From contig JBDZVA010000001.1 of NCBI GenBank assembly GCA_040255465.1, positions 930,001 through 994,000 on the forward strand: a DNA stretch of 64,000 nt. The letters are read 5' to 3'. A program made the translations under genes and the position numbers. Within the stretch, counting starts at the first letter, position 1. Every line of letters starts with the position of its first letter. Positions 53,923-64,000 of this stretch are shown here, piece after piece. The notes under the pieces are model-generated. The model did not search any database. It worked only from the letters and a program-made list of their open reading frames with translations, and had not been told where the DNA came from. Origin of the DNA: UBA5793 sp040255465 (lineage in GTDB: Bacteria > Planctomycetota > Phycisphaerae > Phycisphaerales > UBA5793).

Positions 53923-54498
53923 ATGCGATTGATTCTCGACAGCCTGATGGCCGTAGTCCTTGCGGCGCTGTTGGCGGGAATCCTGCTCCACCAGCGTCAC
54001 GAGCAGCAGCACCTGCGCGATGTGGAGACGGTCCGCGCCAACGTTCGCCTGATTCAGCAGCAGATCATGCTGCAGGCGGCGCTCGAGCGCGTTCCGCGCA
54101 ATGAGTACGGGTTCCCGATCACGATCGACCCCGAGTGGTTCGGCGACATGGTGCCGCGCAACCCGCTCGTAGACGTCGATCACCCGTGGATGGAAGTAGC
54201 CGGCTCGGATGAGGCGCGTCTGGCCCATCCGGCGATCCGCACGGCCGATGAGGCGTCCGTCGCCTGCTTCTGGTACAACCCGATCACCGGCATCGTCCGG
54301 GCCCGCGTGCCGCACGAAGTGAGTGATGAAGGCACGCTCGAGATGTACAACTTCGTGAACGGCTGCAATCTGCCGAGCCTGTTCGCCAGCGGCGAGCAGG
54401 TCTCAGCCGACGGGGCGATCATCGCGCCGCGCCCGATCCGAACGCGGGCCGCGGTCGAAGCGAAGAAGGACGAAGCGCTCGCTCTGGCGCGACCTTGA
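53923..54498 (+). CDS. Single-pass membrane protein, pseudopilin-like topology
   Basis: 191 residues from ATG 53923. A short N-terminus and one hydrophobic helix (LILDSLMAVVLAALLAGILL) are followed by a charged coiled segment (QHLRDVETVRANVRLIQQQI) and a globular domain with NEYGFPITIDPEWFGDMVPR and SVACFWYNPITGIVRARVPH. The layout is that of a type II secretion minor pseudopilin, but no prepilin peptidase G-F-x-x-x-E site is present, so processing is doubtful. The neighbours are unrelated. Probably extracytoplasmic. Confidence 0.6.
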   Translation: MRLILDSLMAVVLAALLAGILLHQRHEQQHLRDVETVRANVRLIQQQIMLQAALERVPRNEYGFPITIDPEWFGDMVPRNPLVDVDHPWMEVAGSDEARLAHPAIRTADEASVACFWYNPITGIVRARVPHEVSDEGTLEMYNFVNGCNLPSLFASGEQVSADGAIIAPRPIRTRAAVEAKKDEALALARP

Positions 54499-54545
54499 TC
54501 TGATCGCACCTTCCATTGGATTGAGTTGGCCCGACGCCCCGGCGA

Positions 54546-54950
54546 TCAGCGATCGCACGGGTCGTAGTAGTGGTAGTGTCGCTCGTAGTACTCGCGGTAC
54601 TGGTAGTCGTTGCGATACCGGTAGTCGTCGCGATAGCGATCGTTCTCGCGGTATCGACCATTGTCGCGGTATCGATCGTCGGGATAGAGGCGTTCGTTGC
54701 GGGCCTTGTTCTTGTCGCTCTCGTTGCCGATGACATAGCCGGCGCCGGCGCCGACGGCGGTGCCGATGAGGGTGCCGGTGGTGTTGCGGCCGATGGCCTG
54801 GCCGGCGAGGGCGCCCAGGCCGGCGCCGACGAGTCCGCCCGTTTGGGCGTCGCTCTGGCAGCCGGAGCCTAGAAGTGCGGTGAGGCCCAGCGCACCAGCC
54901 AGGGCGGTGTTGCGAAGGACCTGTGTCAAGCTATTGGAATGGAGTTTCAT
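54546..54950 (-). CDS. Glycine-zipper lipoprotein with Tyr/Arg/Asp-rich tail
   Basis: 134 residues from ATG 54950, with GGAGGGG 8 nt upstream. Lipobox LLGSGC in TALAGALGLTALLGSGCQSD. A glycine-zipper pair (GGLVGAGLGALAGQAIGRNT, TLIGTAVGAGAGYVIGNESD) follows, as in outer-membrane glycine-zipper proteins. The tail is a run of short repeats: DDRYRDNGRYRENDRYRDDY and RYRNDYQYREYYERHYHYYD. It may bind peptidoglycan or other envelope polymers through basic and aromatic residues. The tail's repetitive codons (CGATA/CGGTA type) show slippage-prone DNA, so copy number could vary between strains. Confidence 0.75.
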   Translation of the reverse strand: MKLHSNSLTQVLRNTALAGALGLTALLGSGCQSDAQTGGLVGAGLGALAGQAIGRNTTGTLIGTAVGAGAGYVIGNESDKNKARNERLYPDDRYRDNGRYRENDRYRDDYRYRNDYQYREYYERHYHYYDPCDR

Positions 54951-55222
54951 GGGTTGTCCCCTCCGGAAGTCTGCGTGCACACACCTATGCGCGGGAAACG
55001 ACGCACCGGTTCCCGGTCGAAATAATGATGCGCCTGATCGAACCGATATTCCCCTGCCCGCCGATTGATTTTGTGAAATTGAGACGAGTTCCCGGCACGC
55101 CTCGGGGTGGGCAGGGGGCATTCGAGCCGAAGGAGGCTGAAAGCCACCCGCCGCTGAACTAGGATCGATCTGGGCCGGGGTGGACTCGTTTGTAGCCGGC
55201 TGAACTCTGGAGACTGAATGCA

Positions 55223-55969
55223 ATGGCCATACAGAGCAGACTCGCCACCGGCTACTGGATGCGCAAAGCCATCCTCACCGTGCTTTTCGTGAGTTTCGGT
55301 TGCTGGGCGGCATACGACGGCTGGATTCTCTTCCCGTCTGAGGCAGCCAAGTGGCGCGAGTACAACGATGTCTATCTTCCGCTGGAAAGTCGGGTCCGGG
55401 AGGGCGGCACACTGGTCGGCGACGACGCCCGCACCTGGAATGAACTCAAGGCGAAGTATCCTCAGGCGCCCAAGGAGCGCACGGAGCTGGACGTCTGGAT
55501 TCAGCGCTGGCTGATTCTTCCGGTGTGCTTCGGAGTCGGAACGCTCTTTTTGATCACCTGGTTTCTCTCCGCCCGCCGGGTGTACACCTACAACGACGAT
55601 GGCAGCCTGGTGGCGCCTGAGGGCACGTTCCGGGCCGACGAGATGACCGACATCGACATGACCCGGTGGATGTCCAAGTCCATTGCGATGCTGGAGATCG
55701 GCGGAGGACCCAAGGGCGGGGGCCGGGCAGTCAAACTCGACGCCTGGATCTACGCCGAACTTGAGGATGTCATCGAAGCGCTCAATCGCCGGTTCCATCC
55801 CGAGGAGTACAAGTCTGAAGGCGGCAACGGCGATGATGATGTCGCTGTGGTCGATCCGGTGGCCGGATTCCTCGAGGAGTCCGAGTCGCTCGAAGCATTT
55901 GATGCCGAAGCCGACGCCGATGAAGATCGCTCCGAAGACGACTTTGATGAATCCGCGCGGAACGCCTGA
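55223..55969 (+). CDS. Bitopic/two-helix membrane protein with acidic tail
   Basis: 248 residues from ATG 55223. Two membrane segments (AILTVLFVSFGCWAAYDGWI, and LPVCFGVGTLFLITWFLSAR) flank a 70-residue loop containing SEAAKWREYNDVYLPLE. The cytosolic part after the second helix has YNDDGSLVAPEGTFRADEMT, a bPH-like strand pattern, and ends with an Asp/Glu-rich tail (EADADEDRSEDDFDESARNA). No family name is recognised. The gene ends 40 nt before trpB and is co-directional, but trpB appears to have its own promoter. Confidence 0.65.
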   Translation: MAIQSRLATGYWMRKAILTVLFVSFGCWAAYDGWILFPSEAAKWREYNDVYLPLESRVREGGTLVGDDARTWNELKAKYPQAPKERTELDVWIQRWLILPVCFGVGTLFLITWFLSARRVYTYNDDGSLVAPEGTFRADEMTDIDMTRWMSKSIAMLEIGGGPKGGGRAVKLDAWIYAELEDVIEALNRRFHPEEYKSEGGNGDDDVAVVDPVAGFLEESESLEAFDAEADADEDRSEDDFDESARNA

Positions 55970-55997
55970 CCATGACGGGTGGTCGCGCGGCACCGGC

Positions 55998-56003
55998 TAG
56001 AAT
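55998..56003 (+). promoter_or_regulatory. Putative -10 box of trpB (leaderless type)
   Basis: TAGAAT, then 6 nt, then ATG 56010. There is no room for a Shine-Dalgarno sequence. Confidence 0.45.
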
Positions 56004-56009
56004 CGGCGC

Positions 56010-57221
56010 ATGACCAGCAGGCCAGTTGCAACTCCAGTTCCCGACACGAGCGGGCGGTTTGGCCGCTTTGGCGGTCGTTATGTGCCCGAGACTCTCGTCG
56101 CGGCGCTCGACGCGCTCGTGACGGAATACGAGCGGGCCCGGGCGGATGCTTCGTTTGAGGACGAGCTCAACGAGTTGCTGCGCTGCTACGTCGGGCGTCC
56201 CACGCCGCTCTATTTTGCGCGGCGCCTGACCGAGCGTGCCGGCGGGGCGCGCATCTGGCTCAAGCGCGAGGATCTCGCCCACACCGGCGCGCACAAAATC
56301 AACAACACCATCGGCCAGGCGCTGCTCACGCGGCGCATGGGCAAAAAGCGCGTCATCGCCGAAACCGGCGCGGGGCAGCACGGCGTCGCCACCGCGACGG
56401 CCGCCGCGCACTTTGGCCTGTCCTGCGACGTCTACATGGGTGTCGAGGACATGCGTCGCCAGCGCCTCAATGTGGTTCGAATGGAGTTGCTCGGCGCGCG
56501 GGTTGTCGGCGTAGACAGCGGTTCGAAAACGCTCAAGGATGCAACGAATGAGGCGATGCGCGATTGGATGGCCTCCGTCGAATCGACGCACTACATCCTC
56601 GGCTCGGTGGTCGGGCCGCACCCGTTTCCGCGCATCGTGCGCGACTTTCAGTCGGTCATCGGGCGCGAGTGCCGCGCCCAGTGCATGGGGCAGATCGGCG
56701 CCCTGCCGGACATGGTCGTCGCCTGCGTCGGAGGCGGGAGCAATGCCGCGGGGATTTTCCATCCATTCGTTGATGACGCTTCGGTGCGACTGGTCGGAGT
56801 CGAAGCGGGGGGGCGCGGGGCGCATGAGGGCCAGCACGCCGCTCCACTCTCGTACGGCTCTCCGGGCGTGCTGCATGGTTCGCTGAGCTACGTGCTTCAG
56901 AGCGAGGATGGACAGACGAGTCTGGTGCACTCGATCTCAGCGGGCCTGGACTACCCCGGCGTCGGACCCGAGCACAGTTACTGGCGCGACCTGGCCCGGG
57001 TCGAGTACGTGACGGCAAGCGATGCGCAGGCTCTGGAGGCCTTTTCGCTGCTCGCCCGGCTTGAGGGCATCATCCCCGCCCTGGAAAGCGCTCACGCGAT
57101 CGCACGGGCGCTGGATCTGGCCGCCCAACTCGGCTCCAAGGCCAATCTGGTGGTCAACCTCTCCGGTCGGGGGGATAAGGATGTGGATGAGGCGGCGCGG
57201 CTGATGGGCATAGGGAAATAA
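56010..57221 (+). CDS. trpB: Tryptophan synthase beta chain
   Basis: 403 residues from ATG 56010. It condenses indole with serine using pyridoxal phosphate. The N-terminal RFGRFGGRYVPETLVAALDA, the PLP lysine in HTGAHKINNTIGQAL (Lys96), GAGQHGVATATAAAHFGL and the phosphate-binding CVGGGSNAAGIFH are all normal. This is the TrpB1 type, which works with TrpA. No trpA or other trp gene is nearby in the window, so the pathway genes are dispersed. The start is preceded by TAGAAT at 6 nt and no Shine-Dalgarno. Confidence 0.95.
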   Translation: MTSRPVATPVPDTSGRFGRFGGRYVPETLVAALDALVTEYERARADASFEDELNELLRCYVGRPTPLYFARRLTERAGGARIWLKREDLAHTGAHKINNTIGQALLTRRMGKKRVIAETGAGQHGVATATAAAHFGLSCDVYMGVEDMRRQRLNVVRMELLGARVVGVDSGSKTLKDATNEAMRDWMASVESTHYILGSVVGPHPFPRIVRDFQSVIGRECRAQCMGQIGALPDMVVACVGGGSNAAGIFHPFVDDASVRLVGVEAGGRGAHEGQHAAPLSYGSPGVLHGSLSYVLQSEDGQTSLVHSISAGLDYPGVGPEHSYWRDLARVEYVTASDAQALEAFSLLARLEGIIPALESAHAIARALDLAAQLGSKANLVVNLSGRGDKDVDEAARLMGIGK

Positions 57222-57359
57222 CCCACCTTATTGAGGGGCGTCGTGCCCGCTCGCACCAGATGTAGTGGCTATATGCTTGATTGCTGCTATGGGGCACAAC
57301 ATTTTGTGTTCACTCTCCAGTCTCCAGGTAGATTCACTGTTGGCGGAGGCCGTGGATGG

Positions 57360-57595
57360 CCGATAAGTAGAGTGCCAGACGATGGAACGTCGGGCGCTCT
57401 ATCGGCAGATGGAGATCAGGGGCGGGCCTGAAGTCAGGTCGACAGCCTGCAACGCTGGTAGAGCCGGTCGGACGCATCCGCAAGTGCGTCGACCACTGCC
57501 TCGCAACAGCCAGGAAGGGAATGCGGGAGAGTTTTGCGCGCTGACGTTGCGCGCTGCGAAGGCAGGCACGCGCAGGACAACGGAGTTCCGCTCCG
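57360..57595 (+). other. Highly structured leader upstream of the PilZ-like gene
   Basis: At least five inverted repeats lie in 236 nt. CCGATA (57360-57365) pairs with TATCGG (57400-57405), with further GAG/CTC, GCC/GGC and GACG/CGTC pairs inside. CCTGA-AG-TCAGG is at 57427-57438. GGTC-g-GACGCA pairs with TGCGTC-GACC (57466-57494). GCGCGC pairs with GCGCGC (57536-57554). CGGAG-TTCCG-CTCCG (57581-57595) ends directly next to the AAAGGGG Shine-Dalgarno. A cis-acting regulatory RNA is likely; no known riboswitch class is recognised. Confidence 0.5.
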
Positions 57596-57609
57596 AAAGG
57601 GGAAATCAC

Positions 57610-58122
57610 ATGCATAGCCACCGCTCCATCCACCATCCGTGCCGATCACACGGTCTATTGACGCATGATCGGCGAATCGATCCGCGTCGAGCGTGCCGGG
57701 CCACCGTCTGGTTGCTCGACGACGAGCTGCTGCGAGCCGTGGAGTTTGGCCGGGCGATCGACATCTCGCGCGGCGGGATCAGTCTGGGTGCCTGCGACTC
57801 GCTTGCGCTGGGCGACGACTCGCTCCGACCCGGCCGTGAGTGGCTGGTCATGCTTGATGACCCGACGGCTGTCGAGCCACTGGCTGACCAGAGGACTGCA
57901 ATCATCAAACTCCTGCGAGCGACCCGCAATGCGGAAGGCCGTCTGGTGCTCGCTTGTGCGTTCGCATCGCGCAGCGTGTCGCGTTGTCTGCCCGCACGAA
58001 AGAGTGATCGCGGGCCTGACCTGGACGCGAACTCGCAGGTGGTGGCCGGCGATCTGCTTGACGAGCTGGCCGATCGGCTCAGTCGCGAGATCGCGGCGAT
58101 CCATCGCGCGGAAGGGCTGTAG
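57610..58122 (+). CDS. PilZ-like domain protein
   Basis: 170 residues from ATG 57610, with AAAGGGG upstream. DRRIDPRRACRATVWLLDDE followed by GRAIDISRGGISLGAC resembles the PilZ pattern R....R......v.......g...DIS..G. This suggests binding of c-di-GMP, although the first RxxxR is placed close to the N-terminus and the usual barrel is only partly recognisable. The C-terminal part (LLDELADRLSREIAAIHRAE) is helical. The protein is cytosolic. The preceding leader is strongly structured, so expression may be controlled post-transcriptionally. Confidence 0.6.
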   Translation: MHSHRSIHHPCRSHGLLTHDRRIDPRRACRATVWLLDDELLRAVEFGRAIDISRGGISLGACDSLALGDDSLRPGREWLVMLDDPTAVEPLADQRTAIIKLLRATRNAEGRLVLACAFASRSVSRCLPARKSDRGPDLDANSQVVAGDLLDELADRLSREIAAIHRAEGL

Positions 58123-58421
58123 ACCCGCCTCGGCGGCGGCCCATCTGAATCCGCAAACGTCCGCATAACCCCGCGCCGGGGGCCGCGGCGTCTTCGCGCG
58201 CCAAATGCGATGGACTGAACACCCCGCACGAACGTGTCGATAATTCCGACAAGGTCCACCCGGTTCGGCGGTGTCGTTGTGCCGAGGGACCACTCGCAGC
58301 GCGTACGTTGTGCGGATGGACCGCACGCGTGCTGCCGGACCGGTTTCTCTCGTCTCGCGTTGTGAACGGTGGTCAACCGGTGGTTGATCACACTGCGATG
58401 GAGGGGGCAGGGGGTCGTGCG
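58123..58421. other. Intergenic region
   Basis: About 300 nt without a gene. GATAAT near 58239 is a possible -10 element. An in-frame ATG at 58398 is the alternative start of the next gene. Confidence 0.35.
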
Positions 58422-59867
58422 ATGGCTCAGCAATCAGCCCGAGCAGAACTCCAGGTCATCGTCGCCAAAGATGCGCAGACGGCCGTGCTCTCCATTCCCG
58501 CCAACGTCTTCGCCGATCAGTTCACCGTCGATGGATTAGTCGCCGCACTCAAATCGGCGCAGGTCGAGATCACCGATTCGGTCCTCGAACGTCTCAATCA
58601 ACTTGTGGCCGAACCGCCTGCGGCGGAGACGGCGCATCGCGTCACGGTTGCCGAGGCGACTGCCCCAGTCCACGGGAAAGACGGCTACGTGCAGTGGCTC
58701 ATCGAGGAAGAACACAAGCCTCCGATCAAGGAGGACGGCAGCATTTCGTTCTACGAACAGAGCGCCTACACGATGGTCAGCGCCGGCCAGGTGATCGGCC
58801 AGGTCATCCCCCCCGAGCCGGGACAGGACGGCCGAGATGTGCTGGGCAAGACCATTGCCTCCAAGAGTGGCCAGGAAGCAGACCTGCGCCTGGATGAAAC
58901 GATCGTGGTCAACGAGGCGGCGGAAGTCGTGGCCCAACTCGACGGCGTGTTCATGCGCGTCTCGGGCCGGCCGACGATCAGGCAGGTGCTCGAAGTACCG
59001 GGATATGTCGACTTCTCCACCGGCAATATTGACTTTCACGGCGACGTGATCGTCCGCAAGGGCGTGCGCGACCTATTCGTCGTCCGCGCAACGGGGCGCA
59101 TCGAAACGCGAGGGCTGGTTGAAGCCGCCACGCTAGATGCCGACGGCGACATCATCCTCGCGGGCGGGATGGCGGGGCGCGACCACGGCCTGATCCGATC
59201 GCAGAGCAACGTCATCGCGCGACATCTCAGCGGCACCCGCCTGGAAGTCAAAGGTGATCTGCTCTTCGAAAAGGAAATGATGGGCTGCGATGCGACGGTG
59301 CGCGGCCGGGTTGTCTCGCAACAAGGCTCGATTATCGGCGGTACGCTCTCGGGTGCGCATGAAATCGAGGTCGCAGTGCTGGGCAGTCCTGCGGGTGTCG
59401 AGACCACCATCCAGCTCGGCTCGCTGCCGCTCCTGCGGGCGCGCGTGAGAAAGCTCGAGGAGGTGGTGTCGCAACTCGGCAATCTCCTCAAGGCGCTGGT
59501 CCAGCAGCGCGATCAGTTGGTGGCGACTGAAAAGCGCCTGCCGCGAAGCGTGCGCGACCGGCTCATCAAGATCACGGAGGACATTCGCACCGCCGACGAG
59601 CAGCGAAAGGAAGCCCAGCGAAAGCACGACGAAGCCGCAGAGCTGATCAAAGTTCTGCTGAGTTTCAAAGCGACGATCAGTAAGATGCTCCACGTTGGCG
59701 TGATCTTCGGCATCAGCCGCCAACCGATGCGCGTCCACATGGATGTGCTTGGTCCGTTGGAGATCCGGGTCGCCGAGAGCGGCCAGGTGCTCGTGTGCCC
59801 GGAGGGCGCAGCGCCGATCCCGATCGAGAAGATCACAAGGCCGTACAGTCCGTCGGCGGCGGCATAG
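58422..59867 (+). CDS. FapA/DUF342-family polymer-like protein
   Basis: 481 residues from ATG 58422; ATG 58398 is also possible. The typical DUF342/FapA order is present. An N-terminal helical part is followed by KDGYVQWLIEEEHKPPIKED, then YTMVSAGQVIGQVIPPEPGQDGRDVLGK. A right-handed beta-helix-like series follows, with GYVDFSTGNIDFHGDVIVRK, ATGRIETRGLVEAATLDADG, DIILAGGMAGRDHGL and GSIIGGTLSGAHEIEVAVLG. A coiled coil (RARVRKLEEVVSQLGNLLKA to QRKEAQRKHDEAAELI) leads to a final strand set. Such proteins form cytosolic polymers or regulate motility and polymer assembly. Co-directional with the PilZ-like gene, 300 nt away. Confidence 0.85.
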   Translation: MAQQSARAELQVIVAKDAQTAVLSIPANVFADQFTVDGLVAALKSAQVEITDSVLERLNQLVAEPPAAETAHRVTVAEATAPVHGKDGYVQWLIEEEHKPPIKEDGSISFYEQSAYTMVSAGQVIGQVIPPEPGQDGRDVLGKTIASKSGQEADLRLDETIVVNEAAEVVAQLDGVFMRVSGRPTIRQVLEVPGYVDFSTGNIDFHGDVIVRKGVRDLFVVRATGRIETRGLVEAATLDADGDIILAGGMAGRDHGLIRSQSNVIARHLSGTRLEVKGDLLFEKEMMGCDATVRGRVVSQQGSIIGGTLSGAHEIEVAVLGSPAGVETTIQLGSLPLLRARVRKLEEVVSQLGNLLKALVQQRDQLVATEKRLPRSVRDRLIKITEDIRTADEQRKEAQRKHDEAAELIKVLLSFKATISKMLHVGVIFGISRQPMRVHMDVLGPLEIRVAESGQVLVCPEGAAPIPIEKITRPYSPSAAA

Positions 59868-59918
59868 CGCCGGTTCAACACTGGCCCTCAGTCGTGCGGG
59901 CGTCACGTTCGTGCAATG

Positions 59919-59991
<73 letters not shown>

Positions 59992-60054
59992 GGTCGAGCG
60001 CTGGACGATACCGCCGCCAGTGTGGTGGGCAAGCGCCGGAAGTTTCCGTGCCCC

Positions 60055-61005
60055 TCAGTTGCCGTCTTCGCGCTGCGCCGCGGCCCGCTTTGATTTCAGT
60101 ATGTTCTCGAGTCGCTCCACCATCGCGTCAAACGACGTGCCCGGAATGGACTCCGGCGGTGCGCTGTTGGCATGTTTGTCGCTGGTGAGCAGTCCGCTGG
60201 CCATGGCGCGGAACGCGGTCTCGAGGTCGTAGCCGTCGCGGATGAGCGGTACGAACTCCGTGCTGCGGCGACTCTTGATGAACTCGGCGGCGAGCAAGCG
60301 CGTCGTCGTGCGCACCATGGGGCTGGGCGTCTTGCTGAAACCGTTGAGCCAGGCCCGCTCAGTGAGCGGATCAAGCGTCTCGCGCAATTCGATGTACTCG
60401 CTCCACGCCTCGTCAGCAAGGCCGGGCATCAGGGCGACGGCCATCATGTCTGACACGAGCCACGCGTAGGGTTCGGAGACGAGGCGCAGGCGCTCTTCGA
60501 GTTTCTGTTCGAGCAGGGTGCGGCCGATGAGATGCGCCACTTCGCCGGCCTGCTGTTCGATGGTCAGCGTCTCACGAGGACGCGCGTCATAGAGAACGAA
60601 CGTGGACCGCCCGATGCCGCGCTCGTCTGGCGAGCGATCATCGCGCGAGAAGATCTGGATCCAGACCTGCTTCATCTCCACTGGATCGGGGAGCAAGGCG
60701 ATTTCGATCGGTTGGGCTGGCTCAGGGAAGACGGCCTGCTCGGACGCTTCATAGCCGGCAAGCATGGACGCGACGGCTGCGGTGAGTTCGGCGTCTTTCG
60801 GTCCATACAGCGTGATCAGAGGCGTGCCGCCGGCCTTGGGAGGGAACAGATCGCGAGCGGTGTTGTTGACGGTCGGGATCGGCCTGGTGAGCAGGCGGTC
60901 AATGACGGGCGTGGCGGCGCAGATGGCGACGATGCCGAGGAGGACGAGCAGGGTGATGCGGTTGCGTCGGCGGACCTCGGGGGGGAAGTTCCTGGCAGCA
61001 GGCAT
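60055..61005 (-). CDS. Single-pass membrane protein of unknown function
   Basis: 316 residues from ATG 61005; the GTG at 61038 is an alternative. One N-terminal helix (RITLLVLLGIVAICAATPVI) is followed by a large extracytoplasmic or cytosolic domain with LFPPKAGGTPLITLYGPKDA, VFPEPAQPIEIALLPDPVEM and FVLYDARPRETLTIEQQAGE. LIGRTLLEQKLEERLRLVSE and AWLVSDMMAVALMPGLADEA form an alpha-helical part that looks like a peptidase MA-like helix, but no HExxH is present. The C-terminus is charged. No family name can be given. Transcribed from the tRNA-Leu side. Confidence 0.6.
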   Translation of the reverse strand: MPAARNFPPEVRRRNRITLLVLLGIVAICAATPVIDRLLTRPIPTVNNTARDLFPPKAGGTPLITLYGPKDAELTAAVASMLAGYEASEQAVFPEPAQPIEIALLPDPVEMKQVWIQIFSRDDRSPDERGIGRSTFVLYDARPRETLTIEQQAGEVAHLIGRTLLEQKLEERLRLVSEPYAWLVSDMMAVALMPGLADEAWSEYIELRETLDPLTERAWLNGFSKTPSPMVRTTTRLLAAEFIKSRRSTEFVPLIRDGYDLETAFRAMASGLLTSDKHANSAPPESIPGTSFDAMVERLENILKSKRAAAQREDGN

Positions 61006-61087
61006 GACATCAATTCCAGTTGCGGCGGGTCGGGCCACGCAAAAAGAACGCCGGCCCGAGGAACCATCTCGGGCCGCGAATCAGGAA

Positions 61088-61173
61088 TGCGGATGAGAGG
61101 ACTTGAACCTCCACGGGATTTTACTCCCACCAGAACCTGAATCTGGCGCGTCTGCCAATTCCGCCACATCCGC
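61088..61173 (-). tRNA. tRNA-Leu (CAG)
   Basis: 86 nt on the minus strand with a long variable arm (GTGGGAGTAAAATCCCGT region), as in class II tRNAs. The acceptor GCGGATG pairs with CATCCGC. The anticodon loop TTCAGGT has CAG at the complement of 61137-61139. Not encoded CCA. A GATATGATC block lies about 45 nt upstream (61218-61226 on the plus strand). Confidence 0.95.
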
Positions 61174-61596
61174 TCAGGTCGCGCCGAACGCGCGCCGCCC
61201 ACAATAGCCCCACCACCGATCATATCAAGCGTCGCGCCGCGGCGGCGGGAGCCTCTCTCGGTTCGAACTTTGTCATCCGGATCGGGTAACCGCCCGAATC
61301 GAATCGGCCGCGACTCGGGCGCCACTCCTTCCCGGGCAGCGGCCTGCCGCGGGCCGGCCTGACGGCGTCGGGCTCAAGACGGCTTCATTGCGGCTCGTTC
61401 GCCTGCCTCCGGCGCGGCGGACGGGCCGAAGGGGGAACGGGAATGTGATCCAGCGGGCCAAAACGTCCGATGTTTCCAACTGGCGGGCCAGTGCAACCCC
61501 ACGACGGCTGCCTACGAACAGGCTATTATCGAGCGACAATTGCAGTGGGGTTCGCCCGCTGTCATTCTGGCCCGGCTCAAGGGGACCGGGTCATCC
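61174..61596. other. Intergenic region before the fusA leader
   Basis: Contains the putative tRNA-Leu promoter (61218-61226, minus strand) and, for the plus strand, TATTAT near 61522 as a possible -10 element of fusA. No gene is supported. Confidence 0.35.
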
Positions 61597-61641
61597 ATGT
61601 TGGCCGAAGGGAGTCTTCCTTTGAACGACGAAGACGACTAA
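61597..61641 (+). CDS. Candidate 14-residue leader peptide upstream of fusA
   Basis: ATG 61597 to TAA 61639-61641 encodes MLAEGSLPLNDEDD. AAGGGG lies 12 nt upstream. A strong hairpin begins at 61643, directly after the stop, so ribosome position on this short frame could control folding of the fusA leader. Expression is not proven. Confidence 0.35.
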   Translation: MLAEGSLPLNDEDD

Positions 61642-61642
61642 C

Positions 61643-61687
61643 GGTTCACACAGGGGCCCAGAGCCGCCTTGGTGTGAACCGAGGCGG
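61643..61687 (+). promoter_or_regulatory. Alternative hairpins in the fusA leader
   Basis: GGTTCACAC (61643-61651) pairs with GTGTGAACC (61672-61680). CCGCCT (61664-61669) can instead pair with AGGCGG (61682-61687). The two structures overlap and exclude each other. This is attenuator-like, but no T-run is seen. Confidence 0.4.
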
Positions 61688-61925
61688 TTGAGAATCTGAC
61701 GACGGGGCCCGACTGACCCTTTCATCATCCGATGGCACTCACGCACAGCAGCGATGTGCCGCGGCGACCGCAAGACAACATGACCCACGCCCGCATCCGC
61801 CGAACTGGCGAGTGCCGGTATTCGTAGAAGCCGACCCCGCTGTCGGCGACGGATCCATAGACAAGCGGCTGCACCGCCATCGTGAGGCGGCGCAGGCCGA
61901 AGCAGATTTGATATCAAAGGACGTG

Positions 61926-64000
<2,075 letters not shown>

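Noticed and set aside
57360..57595. Known c-di-GMP (GEMM) riboswitch
   Set aside because: The hairpin series does not show the GEMM-I or GEMM-II core layout, so only a generic structured leader is reported.

Overview
The window looks like a chromosomal segment of a high-GC planctomycete, most likely of the class Phycisphaerae. The evidence is family-level. It carries secreted proteins with the Gly/Ala-rich C-terminal sorting tail (PAPGALALLGLGG followed by Arg residues), dockerin-type repeats, a DUF1559-like pseudopilin with the H-X9-DG motif, membrane proteins ending in a CxxCGYPRGTSPVCTECGEAL zinc ribbon, and P/O-type porins with an N-terminal coiled coil. GltX and GlnS are both present. 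No species can be named from the sequence alone.

Layout. 1-3620 is the end of a mobile or genomic island. It holds a truncated gene at the left edge, a decayed IS1595-type transposase, a two-gene cassette (small membrane protein plus a small Cas2/SinR-like protein) and a convergent three-gene cassette of small cytosolic proteins including a DUF7689 protein. The island ends at a 42-nt 3' fragment of a tRNA-Met gene that starts exactly at the anticodon loop, as expected for a tyrosine-recombinase attachment site. 3655-9396 holds two tandem zinc-ribbon membrane proteins and a complete ABC efflux operon (ATPase, duplicated FtsX permease, HlyD-like adaptor). 9397-11090 is gene-free and rich in palindromes and dispersed repeats. 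11091-18971 has an FG-GAP/VCBS secreted protein, a small exported protein, a pseudopilin-like protein, and a tight histidine kinase / NtrC-type regulator / dockerin-protein operon. 19002-25121 is one giant alpha-2-macroglobulin gene. 25429-32239 carries a secreted adhesin-like protein, transketolase and two tandem porins, each with its own terminator. 32312-41914 is mostly housekeeping (VanZ, ParA, DUF6941, RecO, a PAPG-tailed surface protein, an acetyltransferase-like protein, a ketoacyl synthase, an LTXXQ-like exported protein, a lipoprotein, RpiA). 41995-59867 holds a secreted beta-propeller, an M24-like protein, MetK, a large repeat propeller, GltX, a Y1 transposase, GlnS, a radical SAM protein, small envelope proteins, TrpB, a PilZ-like protein and a FapA/DUF342 protein. 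59919-64000 has tRNA-Ile(CAU), a membrane protein, tRNA-Leu(CAG) and an almost complete fusA.

How the genes fit together. Core metabolism (tkt, rpiA, metK, trpB) and translation (gltX, glnS, fusA, two tRNAs) are interleaved with many exported envelope or surface proteins. Several genes seem to be transcribed with very short or no leader: a -10-like hexamer lies only 6-9 nt before the start codon and there is no Shine-Dalgarno sequence. Others (fusA and the PilZ gene) have long, strongly structured leaders. The items most worth following are the island-end cassettes and their tRNA-Met attachment site, the leaders of the PilZ gene and fusA, a C-terminal module shared by three secreted proteins, and the leaderless-promoter pattern.
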